DNA of 64,000 nucleotides from Haemophilus parainfluenzae (GCF_003253005.1 NZ_QEPZ01000002.1:248001-312000), one strand, 5' to 3'. Shown: positions 35,295-43,342, counted from the stretch's first letter. Made by a program: numbers and translations. Notes: generated from the sequence alone by a model not told the origin.

Positions 35295-35861
35295 ATGAAT
35301 AAAGAATTTGAAATCCGCTCCGCAACACTTTCAGCCGATGAAGAAAATCAAAAGCTAGTCGGTTATGCGGTGAAATGGAATAGCCCTTCACAAGTACTTT
35401 ACTGTGATTTTGTGGAATCCTTTGCGCCTAAAGCTTTCAGTGACAGCCTAGCAAGTGGCGAAGATGTGCGCGCACTCTTTGAACATGACTACACCAAGTT
35501 ACTAGGCCGAACAAGTGCGGGAACATTAAAGCTAGAAGAAGATTCAATCGGCTTACGCTTTGAAATAACTCCGCCCGATACAACAATCGGAAAAGATTTA
35601 TTAGTTAGCGTTTCTCGCGGTGATATTACAGGGATGTCTTTCGGATTCAGAGCTATTGAAGAAGAATGGAAATTTGATGTAGAGCCTTGCCAAAGAACAG
35701 TGACTAAAGCAGATCTCTTTGAAGTTACTGTAACAAGTATTCCAGCCTATCCGGAAAGCAGCGTAGAAATCGCTAAGCGTTCAATGGTGGCCGCTAAAGA
35801 AAAAATGGAAGATAAATCTACCGCACTTTTAAGCAAGTGGGTTGATGTAATGGGGGCTTAA
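35295..35861 (+). CDS. HK97-family prohead protease
   Basis: Serine protease that cleaves the capsid scaffold domain during head maturation. The 188-aa sequence has the catalytic His in ALFEHDYTKLLGRT (about residue 65) and the Ser in GDITGMSFGFRA (about residue 115), as in HK97 gp4. It starts MNKEFEIRSATLSADEEN, 45 bp after the capsid gene, and is followed one base later by the portal gene. Having capsid before protease and portal reverses the usual HK97 order. Confidence 0.9.
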   Translation: MNKEFEIRSATLSADEENQKLVGYAVKWNSPSQVLYCDFVESFAPKAFSDSLASGEDVRALFEHDYTKLLGRTSAGTLKLEEDSIGLRFEITPPDTTIGKDLLVSVSRGDITGMSFGFRAIEEEWKFDVEPCQRTVTKADLFEVTVTSIPAYPESSVEIAKRSMVAAKEKMEDKSTALLSKWVDVMGA

Positions 35862-35862
35862 T

Positions 35863-37089
35863 ATGTGGAATCCTTTTAGACGAAAAGAACAACGCAGCGA
35901 GCCAATCACTATTGATGAATTCCTATCTTACATGGGCGTAAATAATACAGGCGCGGGCGAATATGTCAGCCCACAAACGGCAGAGGCTCTACCAGCGGTT
36001 ATGAACGCAGTAACAGTGATTGCCGAGTCGGTAGCATCTATGCCTTGTTATCTGTACGCACTGAAAGAAGATGGGCGAGAAAGAATCTACCGTCACCCCG
36101 TTGAATATCTTTTAAATGAAATGCCTAACCGAAATCAAACGCCTTACCAGTTCAAATATACGATGATGCGCCATTGTTTGCTAACTGGTAATGCTTACGC
36201 AGTGATTGAGTGGAATAACAAGGGCGAACCTGTAAGCCTTACACCTTACCAGCCGAGTGCAGTAAATATCTTCCGTAAAGTAACAGGCGAACATATTTAC
36301 CAAGTAACGGACTTAAACGGAGTTACTAGAAACTATCTTCAAGATGAAATCTTACACTTACGCCATAGTTCCCTTGATGGATTTATGGGGCGTTCACCTG
36401 TGACTGTTTGCCGTGAAACGATTGGACTAGGTTTAGCGCAACAACGACACGGTGCAGCAATCATGAAAAACGGATTGATGGCAAGCGGACTAATTTCAAC
36501 GGCTGAATGGTTAGACGATGCGAAAGCACAGAAAGCAGTGAAAGCCTTAGAGCGTTACAAAGGCGCGAAGAACGCGGGGAAAACACCAATCCTTGAAGGC
36601 TCAATGGAATACAAACAATTAGGCATGACAAACCAAGATGCCGAATGGTTACAAAGTCGAACCTTCACAATTTCCGATATAGCCCGAATCTACAACATAA
36701 GCCCGATTTTCCTACAAGATTATTCCAATAGTAGCTATGCGAATTTCAGTGAGGCTAGTAGAGCGTTCTTATCACAAACCTTGCGCCCATGGCTAACTAA
36801 CTTTGAACAACAGCTTAAAGATGCCTTAATGATTGACTTAACAAGCAGTAGCAAGAAACGTCACTTAATCGAATTTGACACAAGCGACTTACTCCGCACC
36901 AGTCAAAACGAACGTTTCAATAGTTATGATGTGGCGATTAAAGCGGGCGTAATGTCACCTAACGAAGTTCGCAGACGTGAAGGCTTGCCGCCTTATGCTG
37001 GCGGTGATGAATTCAGCCAAGCATGGAAACAAACCGTAGAAGTTAAACGCAATGACAGCGTAAACGAAAACGAGGTGAACGATGCCTAG
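35863..37089 (+). CDS. HK97-family portal protein
   Basis: Forms the dodecameric ring at one head vertex through which DNA enters. The 408 aa include family stretches LPAVMNAVTVIAESVASMP, YQFKYTMMRHCLLTGNAY, LHLRHSSLDGFMGRSPV and the C-terminal VMSPNEVRRREGLPPY. Length is normal for HK97-type portals. It starts directly after the protease stop, and its last 8 bp overlap the head-closure gene. Confidence 0.92.
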   Translation: MWNPFRRKEQRSEPITIDEFLSYMGVNNTGAGEYVSPQTAEALPAVMNAVTVIAESVASMPCYLYALKEDGRERIYRHPVEYLLNEMPNRNQTPYQFKYTMMRHCLLTGNAYAVIEWNNKGEPVSLTPYQPSAVNIFRKVTGEHIYQVTDLNGVTRNYLQDEILHLRHSSLDGFMGRSPVTVCRETIGLGLAQQRHGAAIMKNGLMASGLISTAEWLDDAKAQKAVKALERYKGAKNAGKTPILEGSMEYKQLGMTNQDAEWLQSRTFTISDIARIYNISPIFLQDYSNSSYANFSEASRAFLSQTLRPWLTNFEQQLKDALMIDLTSSSKKRHLIEFDTSDLLRTSQNERFNSYDVAIKAGVMSPNEVRRREGLPPYAGGDEFSQAWKQTVEVKRNDSVNENEVNDA

Positions 37090-37423
37090 AATGATTAGAG
37101 CCGGCAAATATAACAAGGCGATAAGTTTACAAAAACAAGTAAACGAAACTAATGATTATGGCGGATTTGTAAGTAAGTGGAAAACCGTTGCGAATATACG
37201 CGCAGCGGTTGAACCGTTACAGGGTAGAGAGTTCTTTGCTAGCGCAAGCGTAACGAATGAAAACATTGTGCGAATCCGTATTAGATACGGAACGAATGTG
37301 GATAACACAATGCGCGTGAAATACGGTAATCGTAACTTAGAAATAACCAGCATCATTGATAGCAAGGAATCACACAGGGAATTACAACTTATTTGTAAAG
37401 AGGTAAGCAATGGAAAAAACTGA
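37082..37423 (+). CDS. Head closure / head-tail adaptor protein
   Basis: Small connector protein of the TIGR01563 (SPP1 gp16-like) family that seals the portal after packaging and forms the tail docking surface. The 113 aa read RAGKYNKAISLQKQ near the start and have the family core WKTVANIRAAVEPLQGREFF and RIRYGTNVDNTMRVKY. It overlaps the portal gene by 8 bp and the next connector by 14 bp. Its presence without any tail gene suggests that it must dock to a helper-phage tail. Confidence 0.82.
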   Translation: MPRMIRAGKYNKAISLQKQVNETNDYGGFVSKWKTVANIRAAVEPLQGREFFASASVTNENIVRIRIRYGTNVDNTMRVKYGNRNLEITSIIDSKESHRELQLICKEVSNGKN

Positions 37424-37721
37424 TTTAACGCTTGAAGAAATTAAGCAGCATTTAAACGTAGATCATGATTTAGATGATGACTTAATTGAAAGCTATAAGG
37501 TAGCAGCCTTTGAAGTATGCCAAAAGCATATAGGCAAAACCTTTGGTAATGAAGAAACAGAAAACACCGTTCCTTTTACCCCAGCTATAAAAGTGGGCTG
37601 CTTAATGTATATCGGGCATTTATACAGTAACCGAGAAATAACAACGGATGCCCCTCAAACGCTAATCCCTATGACTGTTAAATCTCTATGGGATGTTTAC
37701 CGTGAGCCGTGCGCTTACTAA
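37410..37721 (+). CDS. Head-tail connector protein (gp6-like)
   Basis: Adaptor of the HK97 gp6/YqbG-like family, sitting between portal and head closure protein. The 103 aa form a helical protein with the typical start LTLEEIKQHLNVDHDLDDDLI and then AAFEVCQKHIG. The start codon overlaps the previous gene by 14 bp, so translation is coupled. It ends within the upstream alternative start region of the HNH gene. Confidence 0.8.
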   Translation: MEKTDLTLEEIKQHLNVDHDLDDDLIESYKVAAFEVCQKHIGKTFGNEETENTVPFTPAIKVGCLMYIGHLYSNREITTDAPQTLIPMTVKSLWDVYREPCAY

Positions 37722-37737
37722 GAATTTAGTAATCGAT

Positions 37738-38100
37738 ATGCCTTATCAACCACTAAGACGATGCAGCTATCCTAACTGTAAAAACAAAGTAAAGTCCGGT
37801 AGATGCGAAGAACATAAGCCAAAAGACACAAGAGCAAGCAGTAGCGCGCGAGGATATGACCATAAGTGGAGCAAGTACCGCGCGCAATACTTACGCTTTC
37901 ACCCGCTTTGTGTAATGTGTTTAGAGAAAGGAATCTACACACCCGCAACGGTGATAGACCATATTAAGCCCGTAGAGAATGGACAGGCAGACCCGCTATT
38001 CTGGATTGAATCTAATCATCAAGCTTTATGCCGAAATTGTCACAGTTACAAAACACGAGTAATAGACCAACGCGGATATGGAGCAAAGAAAAGTGATTAG
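37738..38100 (+). CDS. HNH endonuclease (packaging-associated)
   Basis: HNH nuclease of the type that assists terminase at cos sites in HK97-like phages and in capsid-forming satellites. I favour ATG 37738 (MPYQPLRRCSYPNCKNKV); an in-frame ATG at 37693 would overlap the connector gene. A zinc knuckle (CSYPNC...CEEH) precedes the HNH core: CVMC, VIDHIKPV, NHQALCRNCHSYKT, with the catalytic His in DHI and the closing His. About 120 aa. It is directly upstream of a 100-bp gap and terS. Confidence 0.87.
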   Translation: MPYQPLRRCSYPNCKNKVKSGRCEEHKPKDTRASSSARGYDHKWSKYRAQYLRFHPLCVMCLEKGIYTPATVIDHIKPVENGQADPLFWIESNHQALCRNCHSYKTRVIDQRGYGAKKSD

Positions 38101-38200
38101 ATGGGTGGGGGCAGTTTAAAAAAGAAAGGCTCAAGCCGTCAGAACCGCCCTCCCAACTCAATTTTTACGCAAGGCAATTTTTTTGAAAATAAGGAAATGT
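38101..38200. other. Candidate cos region
   Basis: The only sizeable non-coding gap between HNH and TerS. It has GGGTGGGGG (38103-38111), the near-palindrome GGCTCAAGCC (38129-38138) and CCGCCCTCCC. In HK97-like phages cos lies here. The cut position cannot be derived from the sequence alone. Confidence 0.35.
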
Positions 38201-38569
38201 ATGAGTAAGAGAAGAAACTATAAAACCCCTGATTTTTTAGATGGTATCGCTAAAACCCAATGGAAAAGCCGAATTAAACAACTTTCAGAGCGTGGCGATA
38301 TTAAAGCAGAAGATTTAACGAACCTTGAAATTTATTGCGAAAACTACGCAATTTGGCGTCATTCCGTAGCAGATTTAGCCAAAAATGGCTTCATTATCGT
38401 AAATAGTCAAGGTACGCAATCAAGAAACCCAGCATTGTCCGCGAAAGCAGATGCCGAAAAAGTCATGATCAAGATGTCAGCTTTACTAGGTTTTGACCCT
38501 GTGAGCCGCAGAAAAAATCCTATTGAAGTAGATGAAGAAGATGCGATAGATGAAATCCTAACTATGTAG
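38201..38569 (+). CDS. Terminase small subunit
   Basis: DNA-recognition subunit of the packaging motor, P27/HK97 gp1-like. The start is ATG 38201 (MSKRRNYKTPDFL), with AAGGAA at 38191-38196; the TTG frame from 38183 is not favoured. The 122 aa contain the typical AKTQWKSRIKQLSERGDIKAEDL and then LEIYCENYAIWRHS, plus the C-terminal MSALLGFDPVSRRK. It is 7 bp upstream of the large subunit. It probably gives the satellite its own packaging specificity. Confidence 0.85.
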   Translation: MSKRRNYKTPDFLDGIAKTQWKSRIKQLSERGDIKAEDLTNLEIYCENYAIWRHSVADLAKNGFIIVNSQGTQSRNPALSAKADAEKVMIKMSALLGFDPVSRRKNPIEVDEEDAIDEILTM

Positions 38570-38576
38570 GCGAAAT

Positions 38577-40244
38577 ATGGAAATCTGGCACGCATACGCA
38601 GAGAATATCAAATCGGGTGAGTTAGTGGCTTGTAAGAAGATAAAACAAGCCGTAGAGCGTTATTTTAACGATTTAAACAATCCCGATTATTTCTTTGATA
38701 AAAGCGTAGTTGAAAAGTTTTTAGCTTTCTCGAAACTATGCCCGCATGTTAAAGGACACTTACGCGGACAGCCTATTATTCTTTCAGATTGGCAAGTCTT
38801 TCTTTTTGCCAACATTCTAGGCTTTAAGCGTAAAGACACAGGATTAAGAAAATATCGTTCCGCTTACGTTCAAGTAGCAAGAAAGAATGCTAAATCAACG
38901 ATAGCGGCCGTTTTAGCTAATTGGTTTCTAGTGATGGAAGGCGGACAACAGGATATATACACCGCAGCCGTTAGCCGAGATCAAGCAAGGATTGTTTTTG
39001 ATGATGCTCGTCAAATGTGCTTACTTTCATCTCCATTAAAAAAACGCCTTAACATTCAACAACACAAGCTAATCAATCCGAAGAACAATAGCATTATGCG
39101 GCCGCTTGCCGCTAAATCTTCAACCATTGAAGGAACTAACCCTAGTTTAGCGATTGTTGATGAATATCACCTACACACGGACAACAGCGTATATAGCGCG
39201 TTAGAGCTAGGGCAAGGCGCACGCCCTGAAGGTTTACTCTTTGCTATTACCACAGCCGGAAGTAACGTTATTTCAGCCTGTAAACAGCATTATGATTATT
39301 GCGCTCAAATCCTTGAAGGGAATGAGCAGAACGACAGCTTATTTGTGTTGATTTTTGAGTTAGATGAAGAAAACGAAATCGACAATCAAGAGAACTGGAT
39401 AAAAGCAAATCCGAATATAGGTAAATCCATTCCTTACCTTGATTTTGAGAACACTATCAAGAAGGCCAGAGGGATTCCGTCCGAATGGGTAGAAATGCTA
39501 ACTAAACGCTTTAATGTATGGTGTCAAGGCTCTATGCCGTGGCTAGGTGATGGAAACTGGGCGCAATGTGAACGGAAGTACACTGAAAGCGATTTACTTC
39601 ATCAAGATTGCTATTTAGGGCTGGATTTATCAAGTACCAACGACTTAACAAGCCTTTGTTATACATTCCCACACGGAAACAAAGTGCGCTTGCTTACACG
39701 GCACTACATTCCCGAATTTCAACTTAACAACGTGGCAAATAAAAACCGCGCAATGTATCGAAACTGGGTGCGCAGTGGTTGGCTAATTGCCACAGAGGGC
39801 GACTGTATCGACTACGACAAAATCAGAGACGATATTCTGAAAGATGCTGAACGTTTCAATATCAAGATGACAGGCTTTGATGTATGGAACGCAACCCATT
39901 TACGAACACAGTTACAAGCGGCGGGGCTTGAAGTAGAACCATTCCCGCAAACATACCAACGATTTAGCCCAGTGGCGAAAAGTGCGGAAGTTTTAATAAA
40001 CAGACAGATGATAGAACACAATGGCGATCCGGTGCTTGCGTGGGCTTTATCAAATGTAGTTATGGAAACTGATGCGAACGCCAACATTAAACCAAACAAG
40101 AAGAAAGCCGCAAACAAAATCGATCCGGCAGTAGCTTTCTTGATGTCATTCGGCACCTATCAGCTTGAATATGGCGATCTGATTTTTGAGCTATCGGAAG
40201 AGCATAAACAGGCATTAGAGCAATTTAATGGTATTGATTTATGA
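38577..40244 (+). CDS. Terminase large subunit
   Basis: ATPase and nuclease that pumps DNA into the head and cuts it. The 555 aa have a Walker A-like loop VARKNAKST (about residue 103), Walker B SLAIVDEYHLH and coupling motif FAITTAGSN. The nuclease domain has Asp in LGLDLSSTNDLTSL and near FDVWNAT. It matches the Terminase_1 (HK97 gp2) family. It is the last gene of the packaging module; after its terminator the DNA changes to AT-rich unknown genes. Confidence 0.93.
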   Translation: MEIWHAYAENIKSGELVACKKIKQAVERYFNDLNNPDYFFDKSVVEKFLAFSKLCPHVKGHLRGQPIILSDWQVFLFANILGFKRKDTGLRKYRSAYVQVARKNAKSTIAAVLANWFLVMEGGQQDIYTAAVSRDQARIVFDDARQMCLLSSPLKKRLNIQQHKLINPKNNSIMRPLAAKSSTIEGTNPSLAIVDEYHLHTDNSVYSALELGQGARPEGLLFAITTAGSNVISACKQHYDYCAQILEGNEQNDSLFVLIFELDEENEIDNQENWIKANPNIGKSIPYLDFENTIKKARGIPSEWVEMLTKRFNVWCQGSMPWLGDGNWAQCERKYTESDLLHQDCYLGLDLSSTNDLTSLCYTFPHGNKVRLLTRHYIPEFQLNNVANKNRAMYRNWVRSGWLIATEGDCIDYDKIRDDILKDAERFNIKMTGFDVWNATHLRTQLQAAGLEVEPFPQTYQRFSPVAKSAEVLINRQMIEHNGDPVLAWALSNVVMETDANANIKPNKKKAANKIDPAVAFLMSFGTYQLEYGDLIFELSEEHKQALEQFNGIDL

Positions 40245-40251
40245 GATGTAA

Positions 40252-40289
40252 AAAAATCCCTACGCTTCACAACGTGGGGATTTTTATTT
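40252..40289 (+). terminator. Terminator after terL
   Basis: AATCCCtACG / CGTGGGGATT hairpin with loop CTTCACAA, then TTTTTATTT. A related hairpin with the same TTCACAACGTGGGGATT arm lies at 41668-41697, suggesting a duplicated block. Confidence 0.75.
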
Positions 40290-40525
40290 AATAAGAAAAA
40301 TACAGCCCAAGCCATCATTGACAGTATTTAAATATAAGCCCCCGAACTGCGGAAGCACCTACTACAAACCGTTTCCAATATGTAGCGCATTAATTATAAC
40401 GCAGAATAAATAACCCTAAAGCAGCCGTAGCTTAACGGGGCTTAACGATTGCTTGCCTATTCCCAAATCTAATGCTAGAATCAGCACAATTCTATTCATA
40501 TATACAAATTCTAACCATAAACATT
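40290..40525. other. Non-coding stretch after the packaging module
   Basis: No convincing gene. It contains the short direct repeat GCTTAACG (about 40430-40448) and a TTGACA at 40318-40323 without a good -10. Confidence 0.3.
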
Positions 40526-40798
40526 ATGGAACACTTTTATAATTGTATTAGTAGCGTTTTTACTAAGTTAGCTGAAAAACCGTTACAGTCAATGTTTTCT
40601 TTAATTTTACTTTTAATTTTTGCTCAATCTAGCCAAGAGCAAAAAGATCAGATTCTACAGGTGATATTGGAGTATATACAAGAACCCACAAAAAGTTACA
40701 TGGCATATATTATATTAGTTGGGTTATTGCTTGCCAGCGTAGCTTGTAATGTTCGTTTATACATCAAACTAAAGATAACGGAGGACAAAGATGGATAA
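40526..40798 (+). CDS. Small two-helix membrane protein, unknown
   Basis: I do not recognise this protein. From ATG 40526 it has 90 aa with two membrane segments: PLQSMFSLILLLIFAQSS (about residues 18-35) and MAYIILVGLLLASVACNVRL (about 57-76). A longer frame from 40472 exists, and neither start has a good Shine-Dalgarno. Its end overlaps the next gene by 8 bp, so the two are co-translated. AT-rich composition and position after terL fit cargo of the satellite. Toxin, holin-like or defence roles are possible but not supported by any motif. Confidence 0.55.
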   Translation: MEHFYNCISSVFTKLAEKPLQSMFSLILLLIFAQSSQEQKDQILQVILEYIQEPTKSYMAYIILVGLLLASVACNVRLYIKLKITEDKDG

Positions 40799-41351
40799 TC
40801 TACTACTAACATTTTTATCTATACTATGCGTTGTTTTCCTTATTGAATGGGTATATAAAAAAATTATCTTACCTCTCATAATCTATAAGTATCAGAAAAA
40901 ACATTCAGCTATACAGAAACAGTTATCAGCTATTTTAGTTGAAAAAGATGTTGATGTTAAAGCTAAAGAGGTATTGGAAAAACTACTAAGATCTCATTTT
41001 AGTAGAATAGCTCTTGATAATATAAAAATTCGTTGGAAATTTATACGATATATCAATTCCAATGAAGAAGCTAGATTTGCTTATAGAAAAAATATTGATG
41101 AAAACCAGAATATTCTTGAAAATGCAACCTTAAATGAGTTTCATAATATTTTTGATTCGTCAGCAAATATTGTTCACGCAGCTTTTATATTTAATAGTCT
41201 ACTAGATATTATTATAATGGTGTTCTTTCTTATTTTTACTATTCCAATTTTATTGGCTCTTGGATTATTAGGAAAAGTCCCTAAAATATTTAAACCTTTA
41301 TTTAATATAAATAAGCCGGATTTATCTACTATAGATTCTAAACGTGCTTAA
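40791..41351 (+). CDS. Membrane protein with central coiled region, unknown
   Basis: Unrecognised 186-aa protein. Residues 3-19 (NLLLTFLSILCVVFLIE) form a first helix, followed by a basic stretch and a predicted helical cytoplasmic part (AIQKQLSAILVEKDVDVKAK) to about residue 125. A second hydrophobic hairpin follows (LLDIIIMVFFLIFTIPILLA). It overlaps the preceding small membrane gene by 8 bp and ends at a strong terminator. AT content is higher than in the packaging genes. The two-gene unit may be a variable cargo module. Confidence 0.6.
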   Translation: MDNLLLTFLSILCVVFLIEWVYKKIILPLIIYKYQKKHSAIQKQLSAILVEKDVDVKAKEVLEKLLRSHFSRIALDNIKIRWKFIRYINSNEEARFAYRKNIDENQNILENATLNEFHNIFDSSANIVHAAFIFNSLLDIIIMVFFLIFTIPILLALGLLGKVPKIFKPLFNINKPDLSTIDSKRA

Positions 41352-41358
41352 TCAATCA

Positions 41359-41398
41359 AAACACGCCTATATTGTTTGATATTGGCGTGTTTTTTTTC
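41359..41398 (+). terminator. Terminator of the membrane-protein pair
   Basis: AACACGCC / GGCGTGTT stem (41360-41367 with 41384-41391) and eight T. Confidence 0.85.
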
Positions 41399-41410
41399 AG
41401 AAATAATTCA

Positions 41411-41496
41411 ACGCACCTAGGCTGATCCCCGAAAGCAAGAAACCTTATCTTGTTGGTGCGCTCCTACCAATAAGGACGAATGCGAAAGGGGCGTTT
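41411..41496 (+). ncRNA. C4-like structured leader, copy 1
   Basis: Outer stem CGCACC (41412-41417) / GGTGCG (41455-41460), a 16-nt conserved bulge TAGGCTGATCCCCGAA, and an inner stem AGCAAGA/TCTTGTT with loop AACCTTA (41441-41447). Downstream TAAGG (41471-41475) can pair with the loop, and GGGG (41488-41491) of the ribosome-binding site can pair with CCCC in the bulge. It precedes a truncated gene. Confidence 0.55.
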
Positions 41497-41613
41497 ATGG
41501 TTAGTCAAAAATTCTTACCTAAAAAGGCATATTCAATTATCGATGCAGTCAAATACATATCGTTAAATTACAATATCAATATTTCAGAATACGATTTACT
41601 TTATAGCCGCTAA
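41497..41613 (+). pseudogene. Truncated copy of the 338-aa protein gene
   Basis: A 38-aa frame starts MVSQKFLPKKAYSIIDAVKY and continues ISLNYNINISEYDLLYSR before a stop. It corresponds to residues 1-36 of the protein at 42190-43206 (MSNQKFLPKKSYSLEDAAKY). It has the same leader and ribosome-binding site as that gene. It is probably a broken duplicate, although a short regulatory peptide cannot be ruled out. Confidence 0.55.
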
Positions 41614-42102
41614 GCAACTCAAAGAAATGAAGAAAGTTAAACGGAAATAGCAAACGTTAGGTAAAAAAAATCCCGCGTTTCACAACGTGGGGATTAGAGC
41701 TTTAAAATTTGACTATTTGACAATCGATTACCCATTTTAATTAATATTCCCGATTCACTGGGAATCCCTGTTACACTTCAAATTAAAATGTAACATAATT
41801 ATTATAATATCAATAGATTAGATATGAAAGAGTCGTAACTAAACGTAGTTAAACTTTATAATTAAATTTGTTATAATGAACAAAAATTAATCGGCTTTAT
41901 TGATTAATAATTAGAGTTTTAGGAACAGAAAAGCCACCGCACGAACGATGGCTTAAATTAAAGTCGTATGTAATAACCTTTATCACTCAAAGGGGAGTTT
42001 CTAAAGGCAATTCAATTATCCGCCTTTACTAAACAAACTTCAAGCCCTTGAACCAAAGAATATAGCTAACGGCTAACATTTCCTAAAAACCAACCAAATA
42101 TA
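41614..42102. other. Control region upstream of leader copy 2
   Basis: About 490 bp without a gene. It contains a hairpin with TCCCGCGTT/AACGTGGGGA (41668-41697), a palindromic TTCCC/GGGAA (41747-41764) and the inverted repeat GTTAC...GTAAC (41770-41794). A probable promoter has -35 TTAAAC (41849-41854), 17-bp spacer and TATAAT (41872-41877). An AGCCA/TGGCT hairpin lies near 41926-41954. The promoter would transcribe leader copy 2. Confidence 0.5.
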
Positions 42103-42189
42103 GCGCATCTAGGCTGATCCCCGAAAACAAAGAACCTTACTTTGCTGGTGCGCTCTCTCAAATAAGGACTAAATGCGAAAGGGGCGTTT
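42103..42189 (+). ncRNA. C4-like structured leader, copy 2
   Basis: It has the same architecture as the copy at 41411, with compensating changes. The outer stem is CGCATC/GGTGCG (42104-42109 with 42147-42152, one U-G pair), the bulge TAGGCTGATCCCCGAA is identical, and the inner stem is CAAAG/CTTTG with the same loop AACCTTA (42133-42139). Loop and CCCC can pair with TAAGG (42163-42167) and GGGG (42181-42184) in front of the ATG at 42190. This resembles the C4 antisense RNA control of phage P1 ant. Confidence 0.6.
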
Positions 42190-43206
42190 ATGTCGAATCA
42201 AAAGTTCTTACCTAAAAAATCTTATTCATTAGAAGATGCTGCTAAATATATTTCTTTAAATCATCAAATAAACATATCTGTACGTGATTTATTGGAATAT
42301 ATTCAAAATGGTGAATTAAATGCATCAGTTTATTTGAGTGGAAATAAAGTAAATATAGATTACGTCAATAGAAAGGAAGTTAATTTTATAAAGAACTCGG
42401 ATAAATATAGAGAGCTGAGACCATATTATTCAGAGTGTTCATTATACTTTCGATTAAATCCACAAAAATTTGAAATCCAAGAACATGAAGATTGTTCATG
42501 GCTACATAAAAAAGATAGTTTTTTGGATTTCTACATTTGTTTGCCTAAAAAAAGCTATAGTATTGAATCCTTAAGAAAAACAGAGCGTTTAAGCATATAT
42601 GATGGAAACGTTGGAAAAGTTGAAGCTATAGACTTTGAAGGATACTTTCAAATTAGTGGGGCAGAATTAAACTCATTCAATGTTGATTATCTAATAGATA
42701 AAGGCTTTTTAGAAAGTTTTCCAAAATATATGATGGCAATTTATAAAGACATAATTTGTTTTTTATATATAGATAAAAATAAAACTCCTTTATATTTAGA
42801 TGATATATGTATATTACATGAACATTTGATTGATTTTTTAAAATTATTTTCTGTAATAGATACTGGCTATGCTCAAATTGAAGAAGTACAAAATCTTAAG
42901 AACCAGCTTGATTTCAAAGATAAACAAATTGATGAATTAAAAGAGCAAATAGAAAGTTCTCGCAATATAAAAGTATCAACCGCATCAGAAAACAAGAAAA
43001 ATGAATTTATTAAGGCTCTACTTCAAATCAAATACGGGGCAGCAGTTGCCGAAAACCCTCGCCCGCACGTTTACGATCCAAATGATAGCGACAAAGGCAA
43101 AGATGGCGTAATACAAAAAGATTTTGAACTAAGTGGGCTAACAAAACATCTTCCTAGTGGTAAAACATTAAAAAACTGGGTAAGTTCAGTTGAATTAGAT
43201 AACTAA
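42190..43206 (+). CDS. Leader-controlled satellite protein, possible antirepressor or regulator
   Basis: I cannot name the family. The 338-aa protein has an N-terminal HTH-like segment (YSLEDAAKYISLNHQINISV, residues about 12-31), a middle domain (35-215), and a coiled coil (LKNQLDFKDKQIDELKEQIE, about 237-256). A basic C-terminus contains FIKALLQIKYG and SGLTKHLPSGKTLKNWV, a second possible DNA-binding helix pair. The start has AAAGGGG seven bases upstream. Its C4-like leader suggests an antirepressor-type role, which is inference. The gene is AT-rich (roughly 70%), unlike its neighbours, so it may have been acquired separately. Confidence 0.6.
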   Translation: MSNQKFLPKKSYSLEDAAKYISLNHQINISVRDLLEYIQNGELNASVYLSGNKVNIDYVNRKEVNFIKNSDKYRELRPYYSECSLYFRLNPQKFEIQEHEDCSWLHKKDSFLDFYICLPKKSYSIESLRKTERLSIYDGNVGKVEAIDFEGYFQISGAELNSFNVDYLIDKGFLESFPKYMMAIYKDIICFLYIDKNKTPLYLDDICILHEHLIDFLKLFSVIDTGYAQIEEVQNLKNQLDFKDKQIDELKEQIESSRNIKVSTASENKKNEFIKALLQIKYGAAVAENPRPHVYDPNDSDKGKDGVIQKDFELSGLTKHLPSGKTLKNWVSSVELDN

Positions 43207-43216
43207 TAAACCACAA

Positions 43217-43254
43217 AACCGGAAAATACTGGAAAAATCTGGAATTTTCCGGTT
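43217..43254 (+). terminator. Hairpin between the regulator gene and alpA
   Basis: Perfect 11-bp inverted repeat AACCGGAAAAT / ATTTTCCGGTT with a 16-nt loop. There is no T run, so it may be a stabiliser or operator rather than a terminator. Confidence 0.45.
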
Positions 43255-43274
43255 AATCAAACCTCCCATTCTAA

Positions 43275-43342
43275 AATTCCTATCGTTCGAACAACCACGG
43301 AATATGACGATACTCCACAGTGTTAAACAAACGATAGGAATT
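43275..43342. promoter_or_regulatory. 13-bp inverted repeat before alpA
   Basis: AATTCCTATCGTT (43275-43287) and AACGATAGGAATT (43330-43342) are perfect complements 42 bp apart. The right arm contains AGGA, the likely Shine-Dalgarno of alpA (ATG at 43348). Pairing would hide it; alternatively both arms are operators for a looping repressor. Confidence 0.6.

Noticed and set aside
40318..40338. TTGACA followed by TATAAG as a promoter
   Set aside because: Only 9 bp separate the hexamers, too short for sigma-70.
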